A stretch of 64,000 nt of DNA from JAFGUB01 sp050305515. GTDB taxonomy: Bacteria; Campylobacterota; Campylobacteria; Campylobacterales; Sulfurimonadaceae. A model generated the notes under the pieces. It was not told the DNA's origin. It worked only from the letters and a program-made list of their open reading frames with translations, and did not search any database. The number at the start of each line of letters is the position of its first letter. Position 1 is the first letter of the stretch. The position numbers were made by a program, and so were the translations under genes. Below are positions 63,401 to 64,000 of this stretch, piece by piece. The stretch covers positions 62,001 to 126,000 of the forward strand of contig JBNLFL010000020.1 in assembly GCA_050305515.1 (NCBI GenBank), read 5' to 3'.

Positions 63401-63788
63401 ATCCTTTGAGCTTTTTACCCTCTTCTACGATTTCAAGATAGGGGAGCAGCTCTTTTTTAAGTGTTTCCCTGTATTTAAACGGATACTTCTCCGCATAATC
63501 TTCGACAAAAAAATCGAAAGGATTAATCGTAACCAGATCGGCAATCACTTCAACATCTATCGCCAGCTCACGCGTCTTCTCCGGAAAAACGATACGGGCC
63601 AGATAGTTGCCGAAAGGATCCTGCTGCCAGTTTATGAAATGATCTTTAGGAAGAATTTTCAGTGAATAAGACTCAATCGGTGTTCGCGAATGCGGTGCGG
63701 GACGCAGACGTATCACGTGAGGTGAGAGCGATACGGGACGATCAAATTTATAATGTGTTTTGTGCGAAAGTGCGACGGTCATTGCCAT
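60408..63788 (-). CDS. Transglutaminase-DUF2126 protein
   Basis: This protein of about 1126 residues has an N-terminal transglutaminase-type domain with the triad Cys180 (KLGSCRDFAW), His229 (TDLHAWTEVY) and Asp245 (IGLDATSG). A very long DUF2126 region (about 300-1100) with GGEPTFVSVDD follows. DUF2126 is typically fused or adjacent to such transglutaminases and encoded with ATP-grasp/alpha-E genes; it is thought to resemble the catalytic part of amidoligases. ATG 63788 follows AAAGGAT; a longer frame upstream is not supported. A TTACATGTAA copy lies at 60883-60892. Confidence 0.88.
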   Translation of the reverse strand: MAMTVALSHKTHYKFDRPVSLSPHVIRLRPAPHSRTPIESYSLKILPKDHFINWQQDPFGNYLARIVFPEKTRELAIDVEVIADLVTINPFDFFVEDYAEKYPFKYRETLKKELLPYLEIVEEGKKLKGFLKTLHAKELPIIDFLVYLNTKINTYLNYTIRMEPGVQTCEVTLGNKLGSCRDFAWLFVQVLRHYGLAARFVSGYLVQLSADVKSLDGPSGPENDFTDLHAWTEVYIPGAGWIGLDATSGLFAGEGHIPLACTPNPESAAAVEGLMDKCETEFEYSNTVTRIFESPRVTKPYRDDQWEAIYQLGFDVDEELQRNDVRMTMGGEPTFVSVDDMESEQWNTDADGPHKRERATVLSRRLLNKFGPGGVLHHAQGKWYPGEPLPRWMQTIFWRKDGKPIWKNPDLLCGMDQHFDLSESDAETFLQRLSLNLGISEKNIIPAFEDPIAALLEEAMLPIDVNPLEAKLEDSLERRQLADSLSRGLKTPRGFVLPLGWGRTRWITSSWSFRRQSLFLIPGNSPVGLRLPLDSLQHKPHVELEQSFEPDLFASFPALGTYHDAVEARAKSVSNKTTQFNAYDAFVRTALSVEVREGKLFIFLPPLQVAEAFMDLMAAIETTAAALKIPVMLEGYEPPNDLRIEKIRVTPDPGVIEVNIHPTSTWKELSDTILDLYEEARQSRLGTEKFMVDGKHTGTGGGNHVTIGGLTPPDSPLLRNPMLLRSLITFWQHHPGLSYLFSGSFIGPTSQAPRVDEGRLENLYELEIAFAQMPKDGPVPFWLTDRLFRHMLTDITGNTHRSEFCIDKLYSPDSSSGRLGILELRGFDMPPHARMSLMQMLLVRTLVALFWRKPYEQKLVRWGTQLHDKFLLEHYVKEDIRDIVEFLNAEGYPFKLDWFDPFFEFRFPLYGMTRVASMDFELRAAIEPWHVLGEESGSQGTARYVDSSLERVQVKVKDFVSERYVLTCNGVKVPLVSTGVEGEYVSGVRYKAWQPWSALHPTIGVDTPLVFDVVDTWNRRSVGGFTYFVSHPGGRSYDTFPVNSYEAESRRINRFWNFGHTPGEVEDITPPIREQHQMQHETEAKGRVVIPHVKETHFMYQEVPQSREYPHTLDLRRKSPMPPQGV

Positions 63789-63903
63789 GAAAGATCCTTT
63801 GTGCATGCCTGAAAAAAAAGTAAAACAAGCATAACACATTTCATATCTTAAAACGCCAGAAAAACGCCTTTTTTATAATCAATGAAACGTAAAAACAGAG
63901 GGA

Positions 63904-63946
63904 GAAAAAAAGAGGGAGTTTTCGCACTGCAGAAAGCAGTACGAAA
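63904..63946 (-). terminator. Terminator of the gene at the right edge
   Basis: Read on the minus strand, a stem of TTTCGTACTGC with GCAGTGCGAAA (one G-T pair, 5-nt loop) lies just after the stop codon at 63951-63953, with a T-run about 10 nt further on. Confidence 0.55.
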
Positions 63947-63950
63947 GAAA

Positions 63951-64000
63951 TTACTTGCGAAGTTCTTTAATACGTGCAGCTTTACCGGCAAGGTTGCGAA
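63951..64000 (-). CDS. 3' end of an unidentified minus-strand gene
   Basis: Only the last 15 codons are visible, ending RNLAGKAARIKELRK followed by TAA. The basic, lysine- and arginine-rich tail would fit a small ribosomal or nucleic-acid-binding protein, but too little is present to assign it. Confidence 0.4.
   Translation of the reverse strand, partial: RNLAGKAARIKELRK

Noticed and set aside
62349..63665. A 438-codon plus-strand open frame
   Set aside because: It lies antisense to the transglutaminase-DUF2126 gene and its translation lacks recognisable domains.

Overview
The window looks like a chromosome segment from a Campylobacterota (epsilonproteobacterial) species of moderate GC content, probably a free-living relative of Sulfurimonas, Sulfuricurvum or Sulfurovum. 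The evidence is gene order shared with Helicobacter and Campylobacter: rnr-holA-(insert)-rpsF-ssb-rpsR, rho-murI, and truB-csrA-ispE-smpB. Lineage-specific proteins agree: a Csd4-type carboxypeptidase with Gln in place of the usual His, and a MagIII-type 3-methyladenine glycosylase. I cannot name the genus. I saw no rRNA, tRNA or CRISPR array.

Layout. 1-1811: an AT-rich accessory end with an unrecognised partial gene and a HepT/MntA toxin-antitoxin pair. 2.3-5.9 kb: MoxR ATPase, DUF58 protein and TgpA-type transglutaminase. 5.9-13.9 kb: GreA/GreB-type factor, HDOD protein, RNase R, HolA, an outer-membrane protein with two FlgO-like lipoproteins, then S6-SSB-S18. 14-28 kb: ankyrin and OmpA-like proteins, cytochrome c, SerB, MetF-like, Rho, MurI, GlcG-like, DnaX, two peptidoglycan peptidases, MagIII, a Vat-type acetyltransferase and a MarR regulator. 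28-33.1 kb: PNPOx-like protein, P-type cation ATPase, Nudix hydrolase, flavin reductase and a small phosphatase-like protein.

33.1-35.7 kb is a small AT-rich island. It is flanked by an 81-bp imperfect direct repeat (8 mismatches) of the junction between the phosphatase-like gene and ppsA. It carries two minus-strand genes (FrnE/DsbA-like and Mrr-like). Each is followed by a hairpin with the layout of an integron attC site, so the island looks like a short integrase-less cassette array.

35.7-45.3 kb: ppsA, two c-di-GMP enzymes, YmdB, truB-csrA-ispE-smpB and RraA. 45.4-49.9 kb: a tight operon for B12-dependent glutamate mutase (S, E and reactivase L subunits) plus an AMP-forming ligase that lacks the usual C-terminal lysine. 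No methylaspartate ammonia-lyase is nearby, so a use of 3-methylaspartate other than catabolism is possible. 49.9-52.9 kb: three poorly known genes. 53.1-63.8 kb: two convergent operons of circularly permuted ATP-grasp, alpha-E, transglutaminase/DUF2126 and AspA-like proteins. These form a candidate amide-ligation and peptide-processing system, present in a split and a fused version, and one AspA-like paralogue has lost all its zinc ligands.

Across the window the 10-bp palindrome TTACATGTAA occurs exactly at least 24 times, against about 0.06 expected by chance. It lies both inside genes and next to promoters. This is the strongest unexplained signal here. Three genes (moxR, the GGDEF-EAL gene and the GGDEF gene) also have a -10 box only 6-8 nt before ATG and no Shine-Dalgarno, which suggests leaderless mRNAs.
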